From Chrysomallon squamiferum (lineage: Eukaryota > Mollusca > Gastropoda > Neomphalida > Peltospiridae), in NCBI GenBank assembly GCA_012295275.1, contig CM022671.1, forward strand, positions 9,535,212 through 9,599,211: a stretch of 64,000 bases of DNA, in the 5' to 3' direction. The notes under the pieces were generated by a model that had not been told where the DNA came from, did no database searches, and was given only the letters and a program-made list of their open reading frames with translations. Position 1 is the stretch's first letter. The number at the start of each line of letters is the position of its first letter. Shown one piece after another: positions 39,720 through 50,808 of this stretch. The position numbers were made by a program, and so were the translations under genes.

Positions 39720-40180
39720 TACTAGTTGATGTTGTTGTTGTTGTTTGTATTATTACTATTTAACTGTTTCTGATGTTCTGTTTTAAAGAAAGTTCAACTC
39801 AAGAGAGCAGGAAATTTCACAAAGCAGGCAATAAGAAATTAACTTTATGAAAACAATGAATGGATAAACAGCAGACCTGTTACTAACATCCACTAAGATA
39901 ATAACTAGTTATGTTTACTTATTCCATGGATTTGGGGCAAGTCTGTTAAAGATATTGGGAGCAGCCAATCTCTAACATGTCTGCCATATTTTCAAGTCAC
40001 ATTTATTAGTATCAGTCTTTTAAACATTACAGCAGTGTAATATTAGTAACAGGTCTTACTGATTCACAGAAATATCAATAATATCACGGGCAGAGCAATA
40101 TTTATTGATATCTTTCCCATTTACATAACTTATAATTTTATAATGTACCTGCTTGTCACTTCTCCTTTTCTAGAGCTGAC
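38920..40180 (+). repeat. Diverged segmental duplication, copy 1
   Basis: Shared landmarks with the copy at about 40.67-42.1 kb, in the same order, are ATCCTCTCCACTAAATTATC, GTATGAAAGTTTAGATAT, GCAAGTCTGTTAAAGATA, CTCTAACATGTCTGCCATAT and GGGCAGAGCA. The copies differ by many substitutions and indels, so the event is old. No coding role is seen. Confidence 0.75.
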
Positions 40181-40455
40181 TATAACATTATATTTTATTT
40201 TACAGAATGAGAAAGGACTGGTTCAATCTTTTCTATAAAGACATTTTTAGTAAGCTGAATATTATCATGAATAACACTACATAAAATTTTCACTTTTATA
40301 TTTACATATTTTGATTTTTCATTCTCTCACAGGATTATCAAATAAGTTTAAAATTAAACATGAAAAGTTAGTAAGTAACACGTATTCCAATAAAGAAAAA
40401 CTAAATCTAGAGATATTCAAAACAAACAGATTTATTTATTATTTATATATTACTG

Positions 40456-40486
<31 letters not shown>

Positions 40487-40669
40487 TAATTTTTTTTTTT
40501 TTTTTTTGAGTGAATGGTATTTAAATTAAGTTATCCAAATTATTTTTACGTTGCTGAAATATCTTTGAAATTGTTTTATCCTATGTTTTCATTATTTCTT
40601 TCCTTTCATTCATTTTAATGAATACAAATTTTCTTTGCATCATTACTTAACTTGGGTAACAAAAAAAAA

Positions 40670-42070
40670 TCCAATCCTCTCCACTAAATCATCAGTTGCA
40701 GTCTTCCAGTTTTCCAAGACACCGTTTCCTCCTGAGGATTTACATGTGACTGTGAAAAAAGAACAAATAATGTATGAAAGTTTAGATATGTGATAATAAA
40801 TATTAATAAAAGAAAATTTAATTTCATACTCAACATAACCAATTAAATTTTTTACAAGAACCAGTTCTTAATAATTTTATATATATTTAGTTGTTTGTAG
40901 ACATTTTCATTATTACTATCATCATTATTACTACTATTATTATTGATGTTGTTGATTTAAGTAATTAAAAATCCAAAATTGTTTATATTTTTGCCAAGGC
41001 ATGCTTGTGATATTTTTGTCACATATGAAAACTGCAAAGCTTTCATTTCCAGATGATGTTGTTTTTGGACTGCTAAATAAAGAACGCAGCATTATGAATG
41101 AAAACAAATCCCACAGAAGTATTTTATAACTCTCACAAATTAATTTTCACTATTTTTTATTTTCTTTTATTTTTACTATTTAGATTTTGACATTCATTAT
41201 TATTCATTTTATTTCATTAATTTTTTAATTTTTAACATTCAATTTCTTTACAGGTGGTCTGAGTTGAATTAAAAATGAAAAATTTATTTCAATTATTTAC
41301 ATACTGATAATTCTGTGAAAGATTTAATTCAAAAGTGCAAATAATAATTTAAGTAAATTTATATTTAAAAAAAATATTTAAAGTAATAATAATAATAATA
41401 ATATTAATTATATTAAAAAATTTCAAAATGCTCAAGACAGATTCAATTGCTAATGTTTATTTTCTAAATCTCTGCCCTCCTTTAAATAATTAGATATAAT
41501 AATCAAGATGGATAAATCTAATTACTACAAATTAAATACATTTTTTTAAATCTTAATGATTTTAGATGAAAGGAATGTTATGTATCAGACCAGCTCAAAA
41601 CAATGATTTGATATTTGATGATGGAGTGTAATGAATGACATGTTGACATGTTCCTCATTCTTTGTTGTTTTTTTTTTTTTTTTACTTTTTATACAGATAT
41701 CCATTCCAAGAAAAAGGAAATTTGACAAAGCAGGAAATGAAAGAAATTAACTTTATGAATGGATAAACAAACAGACCTGATACTAACTTCCACTGACATA
41801 ACAACTAGTTATGTTTAATTACTCCATGGATTTTGGGCAAGTCTGTTAAAGATAAGGGAGCAGCTAATCTCTAACATGTCTGCCATATTTTCAAACAAAA
41901 CATACAAAAATAAAATTCTTTTACAGGTTACAGCAGTGTGGTATCAGTAACAAGTCTGATTGATTCACCAAAATATCAATAATATTACGGGCAGAGCAAA
42001 TCATTGATATCTTATCGATTTATACAACTTTTAAAAATTTTAAATATTCAATTTCATAATATCCCTGCTT
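40670..42070 (+). repeat. Diverged segmental duplication, copy 2
   Basis: Direct repeat of the 38.92-40.18 kb segment with an offset of about 1.75-1.9 kb. Landmarks are in the same order: ATCCTCTCCACTAAATCATC, GTATGAAAGTTTAGATAT, GCAAGTCTGTTAAAGATA, CTCTAACATGTCTGCCATAT and GGGCAGAGCA. Confidence 0.75.
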
Positions 42071-42424
42071 GTCATTTCTCCTTTCCAACAGTTGGAACTA
42101 AGTGTTTTGCTTTTGAGATTATGATAGAAACTTTTAATAACAATTAAATAAATTGTAACTAATAATACAAGTGTTTAATCTACTTTTGGGTATTTTCTTA
42201 TATAAATAAATACGACTGCAATGATAAAATGATTTAGCTCAGTCTGGTGTGATCTTTGCATCAGTTGTTTCACAGTTGGTGTAATTTTAATCTTAATTAG
42301 TCTGACGAAATATTTAAAAGAAAATTAGTGCTTTAATTACACCAGTTATTTAGATTAAAGAAAACTATCAGTAAGCTACTTTTTTCTATTTCTATCCATC
42401 TTAAATGAACACTACTATATTATT

Positions 42425-42428
42425 ACTA

Positions 42429-42501
<73 letters not shown>
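42425..42501. repeat. (ATT)n microsatellite
   Basis: About 25 uninterrupted ATT/TTA triplets. Other long (ATT)n tracts in the window lie at about 267-322, 45853-45891, 54438-54476 and 62519-62569. Confidence 0.95.
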
Positions 42502-42504
<3 letters not shown>

Positions 42505-43379
42505 TTTTCATTAAATGACCCGTCAGTTTTGTTTATGTACTTATCTTATTTTGGTTTATCTGCGTTTTTCTCTTCTTTCTTGTGAAAAAGTCTGCCGATT
42601 TATGGAAGAATCTTCATTCTAGAATTCATATTGAAAAGAAAATAAATTGTTTTGTAAGTGAAATGCAATGATACAGAGAATGTTGATATGTAGGTTTACT
42701 TTGTTGATGTCGAGTGAATACAAGCTAAAACATCTATTACCATCTACTGTGAAATAATGTAGTTGACTTACCACGAAACTGAATGTATGTAATGAACACA
42801 TTCTGCGCTTTACACTATAAAATATACATCCAAAAAGTTTCAGTCCCATTAAACTGACGAATTTTTGTTTGAAATTAGTAATCGCGATTACTGACTTCTC
42901 TGTAAAAAAAAAAAAAAAAAAATAATAAAAAAAAAAAAAAAAAAAAAAATTCATATTTAAATCGCCTAACTGCTTGTATATTCACAGAAATAACTAGTGA
43001 TTCTGAAAGTTATTTTACTGCCAAAGATAAATCATAAAAGTTACCGTAATATCTTTTTGAAAGATGTGTTATTTCTTTCATGGCGACCCAAGCCGATCAG
43101 GTGACCAACCAACGAAAACCTACTTAAAGCTGGCGTCGGAAGTTGTTATTTTCAGTTAATGCGTTGTCACGTTTTTCACGTGCAGTAACATGTAAACTCT
43201 TTTCACTGTGGATTCGTGATATAATAAAATATCATCGGAGGAAACTAGTTAAAGCATTAATTACAAGCTGTCACCAAAATACCCAGAAACATCTTGATAA
43301 TAATAACAGCTTTATGCATAAAGTCATTAAAATCTTACTAAAAAATAAATTCCCCCTTCTTCCCGTAGCACCATAGTTA

Positions 43380-43569
43380 AGCTTTTCTGTTTATGTCACA
43401 AATATTTTTTGTCTCGAAAATTTCATATGCGGTAGCAATTGTTCATTTTAATATTTTTATCATACAGTATAAGGCGTGTTATTTATTTATTTATTTATTT
43501 ATTAGCATGGTAATATTTTCATGCAAATCAGTTTTTTTTTTTTTTTTTAAGTTTTGTTTCTATAAACAT

Positions 43570-43600
<31 letters not shown>

Positions 43601-44460
43601 TTTTTTTTGTTTGTTTGTTTGTTTATTATCAGTATGGTAAATTTGAGTCTCATACGAATCATTTTCGTATAACCATCGCAATCAAGGGATGCTCCAAATG
43701 CATGTGCTGTAAAGCGGGAAGACACGAAAGTGAGTTTGTGAAAATAATGCATTTGGATGCAAAGGATTGTTTCATTTCTTTCAGGGCTTTAAGAATGGTC
43801 TGAATTTCAGCAGTGAAAACCGATGCCGAATCGCACTGTCCGACGGAAAAACTGCAGCAAAAGCCACAGATCCATCCCGCGATCCATCCGTATAAACAGG
43901 GATAAAATCATGGAATCTTTCTTTTACTTCTATGAAAAATTGATGATATATAATAGGATCTGTGCTATCATTTCTCAGAACAAAATGCGTAGGTGTTTCC
44001 AAATGTCTGAAAAATCAATGTTGGAAGCAGTTAAAATCTGTTGATGTGAAAACCAAATGTTTTAATGGCATTCGGCCTTGCATCAACCTCACATATTTGT
44101 TGTCAAATATCGTGTCATGTGCAGCATGTGTTGGTAAAGATTTTATCTTAGCAGCATACTGGAGAGAAAGCTTCGCACGTCTAGCATCCAAACAAGGCTG
44201 GTGTGCGTCAACGTTCAAACTCTGTACAGATGCTTTCAATGCACCAAGACAAAGCCTAAATCACTGGTTGTGTACGGGATCTAGCATATACACATCAACA
44301 TACACAATGCTGACCCATACACAACGCATCCATAATCCAATTTAGATCTTGTTAATTACCCATAAAGTCGGAACTTGACTTTTCGGGCCTCATCCCCATT
44401 CAGTATAGCCTCTTCTGCGATGTCCTTCGAGATGGAAGCAAACAAGGACATCTGCCATAA
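43380..44460 (-). mobile_element. LINE 3' fragment with RNase H, I/Nimb-like (copy A)
   Basis: On the minus strand, the post-RT region (LDYG-like and LDPVHNQ segments at about 44340-44240, then SLNVDAHQPCLDARRAKLSL at about 44239-44150) is followed by the start of an RNase H domain (44002-43800). A 3' region with (TTTA)n then runs on to about 43380. The same order and the same 3' region occur in the copy at 62.66-64.0 kb (for example GTGTTATTTATTTATT followed by TAGCATG). Frames are interrupted, so the copy is dead. RNase H in the same element is typical of the I group. Only the 3' third of the element is left. Confidence 0.8.
43800..44240 (-). pseudogene. LINE ORF2 C-terminus: thumb region and partial RNase H
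   Basis: Minus strand 44239-44015 reads KASVQSLNVDAHQPCL, DARRAKLSLQYAAKIKSLP and FDNKYVRLMQGRMPLKHL, typical of the region after the RT in I/Nimb-type LINEs. After a stop and frame change, 44002-43800 gives FIEVKERFHDFIPVYTDGSR, with the first catalytic Asp of RNase H in YTDGSRDG, and then VFPSDSAIRHRF. The frame is then lost before the catalytic Glu segment. Compared with copy B at 63 kb, about 20 residues are missing near the start (LPPWCVKLPSIVLDLMHLRK in copy B). Confidence 0.8.
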
Positions 44461-44750
44461 AGGTTTCTTTTAACATTGTGTTTTTCATAAGCTTTTTTCA
44501 AAGTTTTATGTTCACAGATAAAGTGGTAATACTTGTTTCTGATCACCTTCCAATCCAAAACAGGAAGAAGATCTTCATTTCGAAACTGATCTTAAATTAA
44601 TGTGTTGAAAATGTTTCTTGATGCTGCTTTGCCCAGATCTGAAATGTATATAAACTAAAAAAATAATTTAAAACAAAGACATTTTAATTTTTTTTTTTTT
44701 TTTTTTTTTTTTTTGTAAGAAAAATTTGAATTATTGAAAAAATAATTTAA

Positions 44751-45391
44751 GGGTCATTCCATGTCAAATCACCCCCCCCAAAAAAAAAAAATTTAACCCC
44801 GACCGTTTACTCGATGATCAAGAAAGATGGTGATTCCTAGCATCCAGAATTGATCATTCAGGTTTTAGTTAATCAGATGTTAATGGCTGAAAAGGTGTTA
44901 TTTTCATGTATGTGCATTTTTTAAATCTATATTGTGGCTAAACAAAAAATATTACACCCAGGAAACTTTTATATGTTTTAGTTAACATGTGGGAGATTAA
45001 ATTTCAATAAAGGTCATCTCAAGGTCACGTGATCCACACGGTCAATTTCAAGGTCATAGCAAAGGTCACAAGGTCAATGTACTCCAATATTTTCCAAACT
45101 GAACAAAATGGCAGATTTGGAATCCTTGTCATATTGCCTTTTCAACAATACCAATTTTATGAAGATTGGCCCAGTAGTTCCTGAGATATGAGGGTTCTAA
45201 GGTTGGTGGTCACACCCATTTTTGCCAAAAATCTCAAAATTCGGTGGGCCATATCTCCCACACCACTGGTCCGATTGGGCTAAAATTTCAGATTTGGTGC
45301 TGTGGGATCCCAGTCAACAAGTATACCAAGTTTTATAAAAATCTGAGACGGTCGGGTTTAACCCATTGGGTGATTTGACACGGAATGACCC
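44751..45391. mobile_element. TTAA-flanked MITE with ~50-bp terminal inverted repeats
   Basis: The left end reads TTAA then GGGTCATTCC, and the right end reads GGAATGACCC then TTAA (TTAA at 44747-44750 and 45392-45395). The inverted repeats extend about 50 bp inward: ATGTCAAATCACCC on the left pairs with GGGTGATTTGACAC on the right, and CCCGACCG is present in both. One mismatch is seen in the first 24 bp inside the TTAA; a C/A homopolymer in the left arm is the main difference. There is no transposase. The TTAA target duplication suggests piggyBac-type mobilisation, although the GGG end is not the usual piggyBac terminus. Inside is a cluster of AGGTCA half-sites. Confidence 0.85.
45011..45076 (+). 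promoter_or_regulatory. Cluster of five AGGTCA half-sites, DR5 and DR2 spacing
   Basis: AGGTCA occurs at 45011, 45022, 45051, 45063 and 45071, all on the plus strand. The first pair is separated by 5 bp (DR5) and the last pair by 2 bp (DR2). Three of the sites carry the CAAGGTCA extension. AGGTCA direct repeats are the classic binding sites of RXR-type nuclear receptor heterodimers, and CAAGGTCA suits monomeric orphan receptors. The motif match is direct; any regulatory activity is inference. Confidence 0.45.
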
Positions 45392-45395
45392 TTAA

Positions 45396-45851
45396 AATTC
45401 TGAGTATCATCAAAGATGCACCTGGTAGCAAGTGTGTGCGTGCACACACACATGCACACTTTCTATCCTAGATCCCTTACAATAGGAGTAGCCAGTGAAA
45501 TAACAGCAGAGGTTTATCTATTATTATTAGCATTATAAAAACTTAATTAAACATAGACATAATTATAAAAAAAATAAAGAAATAAAATGTGTTCTCACTA
45601 TTTTTTCTTTAGGAAATTCTTTCCCCCCATCTACACAAAATCCTTGTAGAAAATTCCTCAGTTGCTGATATTTTTAGCTCGTTGTGAGTGTGTGTGTATA
45701 TGTTTCTTGGCTTTGTTCGTTTCTTATTTTTCTAAATAGAGAGATTAACAAAGTTAAGTAAAAAATAATAATACAAAAATTCACACACAATCATTCATAG
45801 AAATCTGCTTATGACAGATCTGCTCTATTTTGCATTAAGTGGTAGCAAAGT

Positions 45852-45892
<41 letters not shown>

Positions 45893-47251
45893 ACGTAATA
45901 AGTCATTCAGTATGTAATACAGTGATTCACACCATTGTGTAGACATTTTATATATTATTATTAAACTATTCAAACATTTTTCTTTTATTTTGGTTTGAAA
46001 GAAAATATTGATATGCCACAAAAATCTTCCTTTTCCTTGCTTATTTCTTAATGTTAAAATCAGTCTTGTTTCCTCCCAGTAAATAAATCAAGTTTAGAGC
46101 TAACTGTTTAAATCAGTGTCATTAAGAAATGTCTGTTGTTGTACAGTCATGGTTCTGTGTCCTGCCAGGCTTAATAGGAATTGTCATCTTGTCACTTCTG
46201 TCAAATATTCCTGTTATTTTATTTTATAATTTTCTCTGCTTTATTTCCAATTTTTGTAAGCTCTATATTTACAAGAACATACACCAATATTTACACCTTT
46301 TCATATTGTTTTCTTACTTTGCTGTTGTTTTTTTACACCTCTTGTTGTTGTTTTTTTTTTTTTTTTAATTATTTTTTATTTTACTGTCTGCGATATGATA
46401 ATACTTTTTATTGTTAGAATTGTTTTAAAATGGTGCCTCTCTTGTTTTTCCAGAACACTGTGTAAGGTAGATTAATCAAGACCTCTAAATTATGATCCAA
46501 TTTTTTCTTTTGTAACAAAATGAGACAAAAACCCAACAAAACATTGTGGTGGGTTTAGTTAAGTGGGTTTAGCTATATAGCAAGTCACAAGATCAATTCT
46601 CCTCTGTGGCTCAACATGCTTTTTTTATTCGGACATTAGAGTACATAACTAATCTAAAACTGACATCTCTTATCCTGTATGTGGGAAGGGTCACATAAAG
46701 GATCCCTGCTTTTCTTGAGAGTAGCTAATGGAAAGAGGGTAACAGGCTTTCTCTCTAGTATCAGTATAATATTAAAAAAAATTAAAACTGACAGATTGAA
46801 ATATACTGGCATTTTGTATTGGTAGCAATAGTAGTAGCAGTTATAGTAACCTTAATTATAGTATGATAATGCTATGCTACAATTAATAGAATTATAATTA
46901 ATTATACTACAATTAATGCAGTTATAATTAATTATAAAATAATAGTAGTATAACAATAAAACTAATGATAATAACAGTTGTAATGGTAGTAGTAGTAAAT
47001 TATTATTTACTGTCATTCATTTAGTTCTGTTTATAGTATGTGACTGATTTTGTTTTCATAGAAATTTTTTGGTGCTACACAGATTCAGTATTTAATTTTC
47101 TAATTTTTTTTTTTTTTTTTTTTTAAATTCTACCAGTAGATTTTCAAACAACACAATTTGTTCTGTAGTCACTTCTATATTTTAACATTATTTTTTTGGT
47201 ATTAAAGTGAAAAATGTATCACTTTACTATCACAAAGTTGTTCTCATCTAT
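45396..47251. other. AT-rich non-coding region
   Basis: No coding sequence. It holds (ATT)n at 45853-45891, T runs at about 46340-46367 and 47104-47124, and a stretch at about 45480-46210 that recurs diverged at about 49490-50000. The mixed-composition stretch at about 46540-46770 could be a short interspersed element, but I see no clear A/B boxes or tail. Confidence 0.6.
45480..46210 (+). repeat. Diverged duplication, partner of 49.49-50.0 kb
   Basis: Landmarks shared in the same order are ATAGGAGTAGCCAGTGAAA (versus ATGAATAGCCAATGAAAAA), GTTTAAATCAGTGTCA (versus GTTTAAATCAATGTCA), and GTACAGTCATG followed by GCCAGGCTTAATAGGAAT (versus GTACACAGTCATG and GCCAGACTTTAATGGAAT). It is an old direct duplication with an offset of about 3.8-4.0 kb. 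Confidence 0.6.
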
Positions 47252-47460
47252 TTCAGAAAGTTCTGGTTTTACCTTTTACAGAAACATTTTTGTAATTTGC
47301 AGTGCAGGTAATTTAGCATAATCAAATTTTTTATTATTATTATTATTTTTATTATTATTTAATTTTTTTTTTTTTTTTTTGCTCAGAACACAAGTCGACA
47401 GTGAAATGTTATTACTATAATTATGCAGTAATTCTTGTTTAACTTTCACGTTCTTTTATT
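47252..47460 (+). repeat. Inverted duplication, left arm
   Basis: AGAAAGTTCTGGTTTT, TTACAGAAACATT, GTAATTTGC, GCTCAGAA, GAAATGT and ACTATAATTA occur here in order. They reappear reverse-complemented at 50648-50512. The arms are diverged and the left arm has an extra T-rich insertion. Confidence 0.7.
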
Positions 47461-47960
47461 ATAATTTTCTGTCCTAGGAATTCAGAATATCTTTTCATTG
47501 TTTGAAAGAGCTGAAAGGTACAGTGAATAACCTATTTCTGAGAGGATTTTCATATTTGTGTAACCTGCTAGTTTCCATAGAAACATTCTTCAGATTTTAA
47601 CTTGCTGTCCTGTGAATTCAAAATAACTGCCCGGAACTGTTTGCCTAGAACTGGATGTTAATGGGAATAACTTTCACTTATATTAATTACAGATAATTCT
47701 TCTATATTCTACAGAATCAATCTTTTGTTTACCTAGTTATCCTGGGAATTCTCTGTGCTATTTGTCCATAACTGTATGTTAATAGAATATGTCTCAGCTT
47801 CATCCATTATAGGTTATTCTTGAATATTTGTATCACCTTGATTTTTCACATAAAACTTCTTCTGTTATTAACTTACTGTCCTGGGAATTCAGAGTAACTG
47901 CCTTATGTTGTTTGCCTAGAACAGAAAGTTAATTTTTGTGAGGCTTTTGTTTTTTTTTTC
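47461..47960 (+). repeat. ~135-bp tandem repeat, four units
   Basis: The landmark TGTCCTGGGAATTCAGA (variants CTGTCCTAGGAATTC, CTGTCCTGTGAATTC and TTATCCTGGGAATTC) starts at about 47470, 47606, 47736 and 47876. It is followed each time by a TTTGCCTAGAACTG-like and a GTTAAT-like segment. A further unit lies at 49016-49170 beyond an L1-like insertion, and reverse-oriented pieces lie at about 50345-50510. Confidence 0.75.
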
Positions 47961-48310
47961 ACCATGCAATCCTTAAAAAAGGTGCCCCATTTATTTATAA
48001 GCCTACCTATATACACTTATCCAGGTCTCTTTGAACAATAAGATTACATATGTACACTATAAATTGTGTTGTGCATCTAATGTGTAAAAAAAATGTATTA
48101 AAAATGTATTAATATTACTGGTGTGAGAGACTGGTTTCCTTGATTCATTAAACATGTTATTACTTTTGCTTTATTAATGCAATGAAACAAATAACTATAA
48201 TGTTTAAATTATTTTTTAAATTTTCTATTTAAAATTAAAAAAAAGTAAAAAAGAAAAATGTTTTCTTTATATGGTTGTTATTAGTTTATTGAAAAATATT
48301 TTACACAATA

Positions 48311-48338
48311 TTAGTTTGTTGTTTGTTTTTTTTTTGTT

Positions 48339-48381
<43 letters not shown>
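48311..48381 (-). other. T-rich tract, probable poly(A) tail of the L1/Tx1-like fragment
   Basis: About 65 nearly pure T bases lie directly on the 3' side of the minus-strand LINE fragment that ends near 48.4-48.6 kb. This is where a poly(A) tail of an insertion on the minus strand would be. It could also be an independent homopolymer tract, as several others exist in the window. Confidence 0.5.
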
Positions 48382-48383
<2 letters not shown>

Positions 48384-48950
48384 TTCTATTTTTATGATAA
48401 TACTTTTTATTAGGAAGACCAGGCCTGGTTTTCTACATTTTACATTTTTGGACACTGGTATAGACCTAAGAATAGAAATATATGCAACAGAGTGAAAAGG
48501 ATGGATAGTTTAACATCGCAAAGTGAGGCTAAAGATACAGAAAGTAAATGACTAAACCTACATCAGGTAGGCCCATTAAATAAACAATTAGCTCTTATAA
48601 TCTGTAGTGAATTTCAATGCAATGACTTCCTCAAAACACCAGTAATTTAGAAATTTTTCTGGAAGGCCAAATAGTTTTTATTACTTTACCCCTGAGAAAA
48701 ATTCCTCAATTCAATGCATTATTGGTGACTCGATGCTTTATTCAAAAAATAACTTTGCAGGGATTCAGTTTAAAAGCATAACCAAAAAGTGTTTTAAAAA
48801 TATATTCAACATTCTTAATGAAATGTTTAGTTTTTGGACAACGGAAAAATGCATGCAAGACTAAGTCCACTTCGCTACATGCAAGACATAATGGAGAGGG
48901 CACAATCCTCCAATCATACAGGTTTTCTCTCACTGCAACTGTATAATGAA
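48382..48950 (-). mobile_element. L1/Tx1-like LINE ORF2 tail fragment
   Basis: Minus strand 48933-48742 reads MRENLYDWRIVPSPLCLACS, then EVDLVLHAFFRCPKTKHFI. The C-x2-C-x(8)-H-x(4)-C pattern after a basic or aromatic lead is the C-terminal zinc-knuckle-like motif of L1/Tx1-group ORF2 proteins. The frame ends at 48742 and nothing coding follows; a T-rich tract (A-rich on this strand) lies downstream. The RT and endonuclease are absent, as expected of a strongly 5'-truncated insertion. The copy splits the ~135-bp repeat series. Confidence 0.65.
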
Positions 48951-49015
48951 ATAATTCAAAATTGTATCGAAATCAGTTTTATCAATATATCCAGAATTTT
49001 CCAAATTTCCTTTTG

Positions 49016-49170
49016 TCTGTCCTGGTAATTCAGAATATCTTCTCTGAGTTGATTGCCAGAACTGAAATCTATTCTGTGTAAATTTAATTTCTGTGTTTTT
49101 TTTTTTTTTTTTTCATATTTCTGTAACCTTCTAATTTCCATAGAAACATTACACTGTTATAACTGAAATT
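49016..49170 (+). repeat. Displaced unit of the ~135-bp tandem repeat
   Basis: It begins CTGTCCTGGTAATTCAGAAT and contains ATTGCCAGAACTGAAA, CTGTAACCTTCTAATTTCC and ATAGAAACATT, matching the unit at about 47470-47595 (GTGTAACCTGCTAGTTTCC, ATAGAAACATT). It is separated from the other units by the L1-like fragment and its tail. Confidence 0.7.
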
Positions 49171-49285
49171 CTTTTGAATCATTTTCATTTTTGTTCTTGA
49201 AAAGTCTCTTTCATGGAAAAAATTAATCAAATATGGAAATTTATGGAAAATGCCTCATCTGTTTTTTCATGATATTATTATTATC

Positions 49286-49287
49286 AT

Positions 49288-49334
<47 letters not shown>

Positions 49335-49448
49335 TTAAGTTAACTAAAAAATAATTTATGAAAAATGTAATTTTGTTTTCTTTAGGAAATTCTTAATTAC
49401 TAACTGTCAAAGTACTCAGGTTAACACACACACACACACACACACACA
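49286..49448. repeat. (TTTA)n and (CA)n microsatellites
   Basis: About 13 TTTA units lie at 49286-49337 and about 12 CA units at 49424-49448, with unremarkable AT-rich sequence between them. Confidence 0.95.
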
Positions 49449-49489
49449 GAGTTTCTGTAGTAAGTAACACTTAACAGATCTATTGCAGT

Positions 49490-50000
49490 ATGAATAGCCA
49501 ATGAAAAAACATGGTCATTATTAGTATAAATTTACACAAAAGAAAAAGAAAAAGTAATACAGCTATAAACAATAATAATAATAATAAAAGAAGACTTCCT
49601 CCACTTATAAAAGTCTTCTTCTTTTTTTTATCCCATTTTACTACTATTATTATTATACTATTGTAAACACTTTAATTTTATTTTATAATGTTTTGTTTTT
49701 TAGTTTTTTTTCTTCTTTAATTTGTTACAAATTGTAAAACTTTGTGCTATCAATTTAGAGTAAAGAAGCCAGGTACAATTTATCAGCCATAATATTCATA
49801 TTTTTCTTGTATTTATAAAAATAACAAAATTCTTGTAATTATTTTAATGACTTATCTTCTCACAGTTAATAAATCAAACTTAATTCACTTGTTTAAATCA
49901 ATGTCACTAAAAACATTGGTTGCTGTACACAGTCATGTATTCCATTGTGGCCAGCCAGACTTTAATGGAATGTCATCTGTCACTGGCATAGATCAGAAGT
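49490..50000 (+). repeat. Diverged duplication, partner of 45.48-46.21 kb
   Basis: Same ordered landmarks as the 45.5-kb copy. Beyond it, at about 49985-50135, a short tandem series repeats GGTCAGAAAGTGTTACCATGA and GGTTAGAAAATGTGCTCATG roughly every 55-70 bp. No coding sequence. Confidence 0.6.
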
Positions 50001-50344
50001 AACCGTGAAAAAACTACTTCAACACTTCACTGACTGATGTAGGTCAGAAAGTGTTACCATGACAATCATAATTCAACTCTCTACTGTGACAGTTACACTA
50101 TCTGACATTGGTTAGAAAATGTGCTCATGACAGGCAAGTTTAATTATTTTGCTATTGCATAGTTAATGAAAATTTGTATGTTATAGGTTTGTTTATTATT
50201 GTCTTAAGAATTGTTAGTTGAAGACTTTTTTGTTATTTTCCCTTAAATTCTTTAGAATTTAAAGTATGTTAAGCAGATTTATGTATTATTACTTTTTAAT
50301 TACTTAATTAAAGATTGATTCATCAAACAAGTTAAAATTAGAAG

Positions 50345-50648
50345 AATGCATCTGAGGAATCTCAGGGTTTTATAACCCATGACTGACAGAACTGAGAATT
50401 ACTCCCATTAACTTTCAGTTATAAGCAAACAGCCCATGACAGTTATTCTGAATATTTCAGCAAACATATTCTGAATTCCCTTAACAGCAATTACAACAGA
50501 AGAATATTTCTGTGAACGATAAACTGCAAAGAATTATTGAGTAATTATAGTGATGACATTTCATATTTAACTTATATTCTGAGCTAACAAAATGGACAGC
50601 AAATTACACTAATGTTTCTGTAAAATTTAAAACCAGAACTTTCAGACA
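50345..50648 (-). repeat. Inverted duplication, right arm
   Basis: Reverse-complement counterpart of 47252-47460 and of parts of the adjoining ~135-bp repeats (GAATTC-centred pieces, GTTAATGGGAGTAATT on the minus strand versus GTTAATGGGAATAACT). The arms are separated by about 2.4-3.1 kb and could pair, though divergence is considerable. Confidence 0.65.
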
Positions 50649-50808
50649 GAGCCAACAGAAACCTACATGTATATTTACAGTAGTTATAGAGAGATTTGTT
50701 AAAAACAGTTTCACTTGTATATTTAATTCTGAAGCCAGCAAGTTACTGTAAGAAGATTTCTATTAAGTCAAAAGCTGTTGGTTGACAATAGAGTGGTTCC
50801 AGTTAGGC

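Larger units (their letters stand above)
38461..43379. other. AT-rich non-coding region with an old tandem duplication
   Basis: No coding sequence is supported; frames are short and of simple composition. It contains microsatellites: (ATT)n at about 39675-39720, (TTTA)n at about 40455-40490, (ATT)n at 42425-42501 and an A-rich block at 42904-42949. Two long diverged copies of one segment are listed separately. Confidence 0.7.

Noticed and set aside
42619-42954. 111-codon minus-strand frame starting in poly-Phe
   Set aside because: It begins in an A/T homopolymer and has no motif or protein-like features downstream.
46129-46417. Hydrophobic frames of about 78 codons resembling a small membrane protein
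   Set aside because: They run into T-rich sequence that gives poly-Phe, and the diverged duplicate at 49.9 kb does not keep the frame.
46540-46770. Possible tRNA-derived SINE
   Set aside because: The composition is less AT-biased, but no convincing A and B boxes, no defined ends and no tail could be found by eye.
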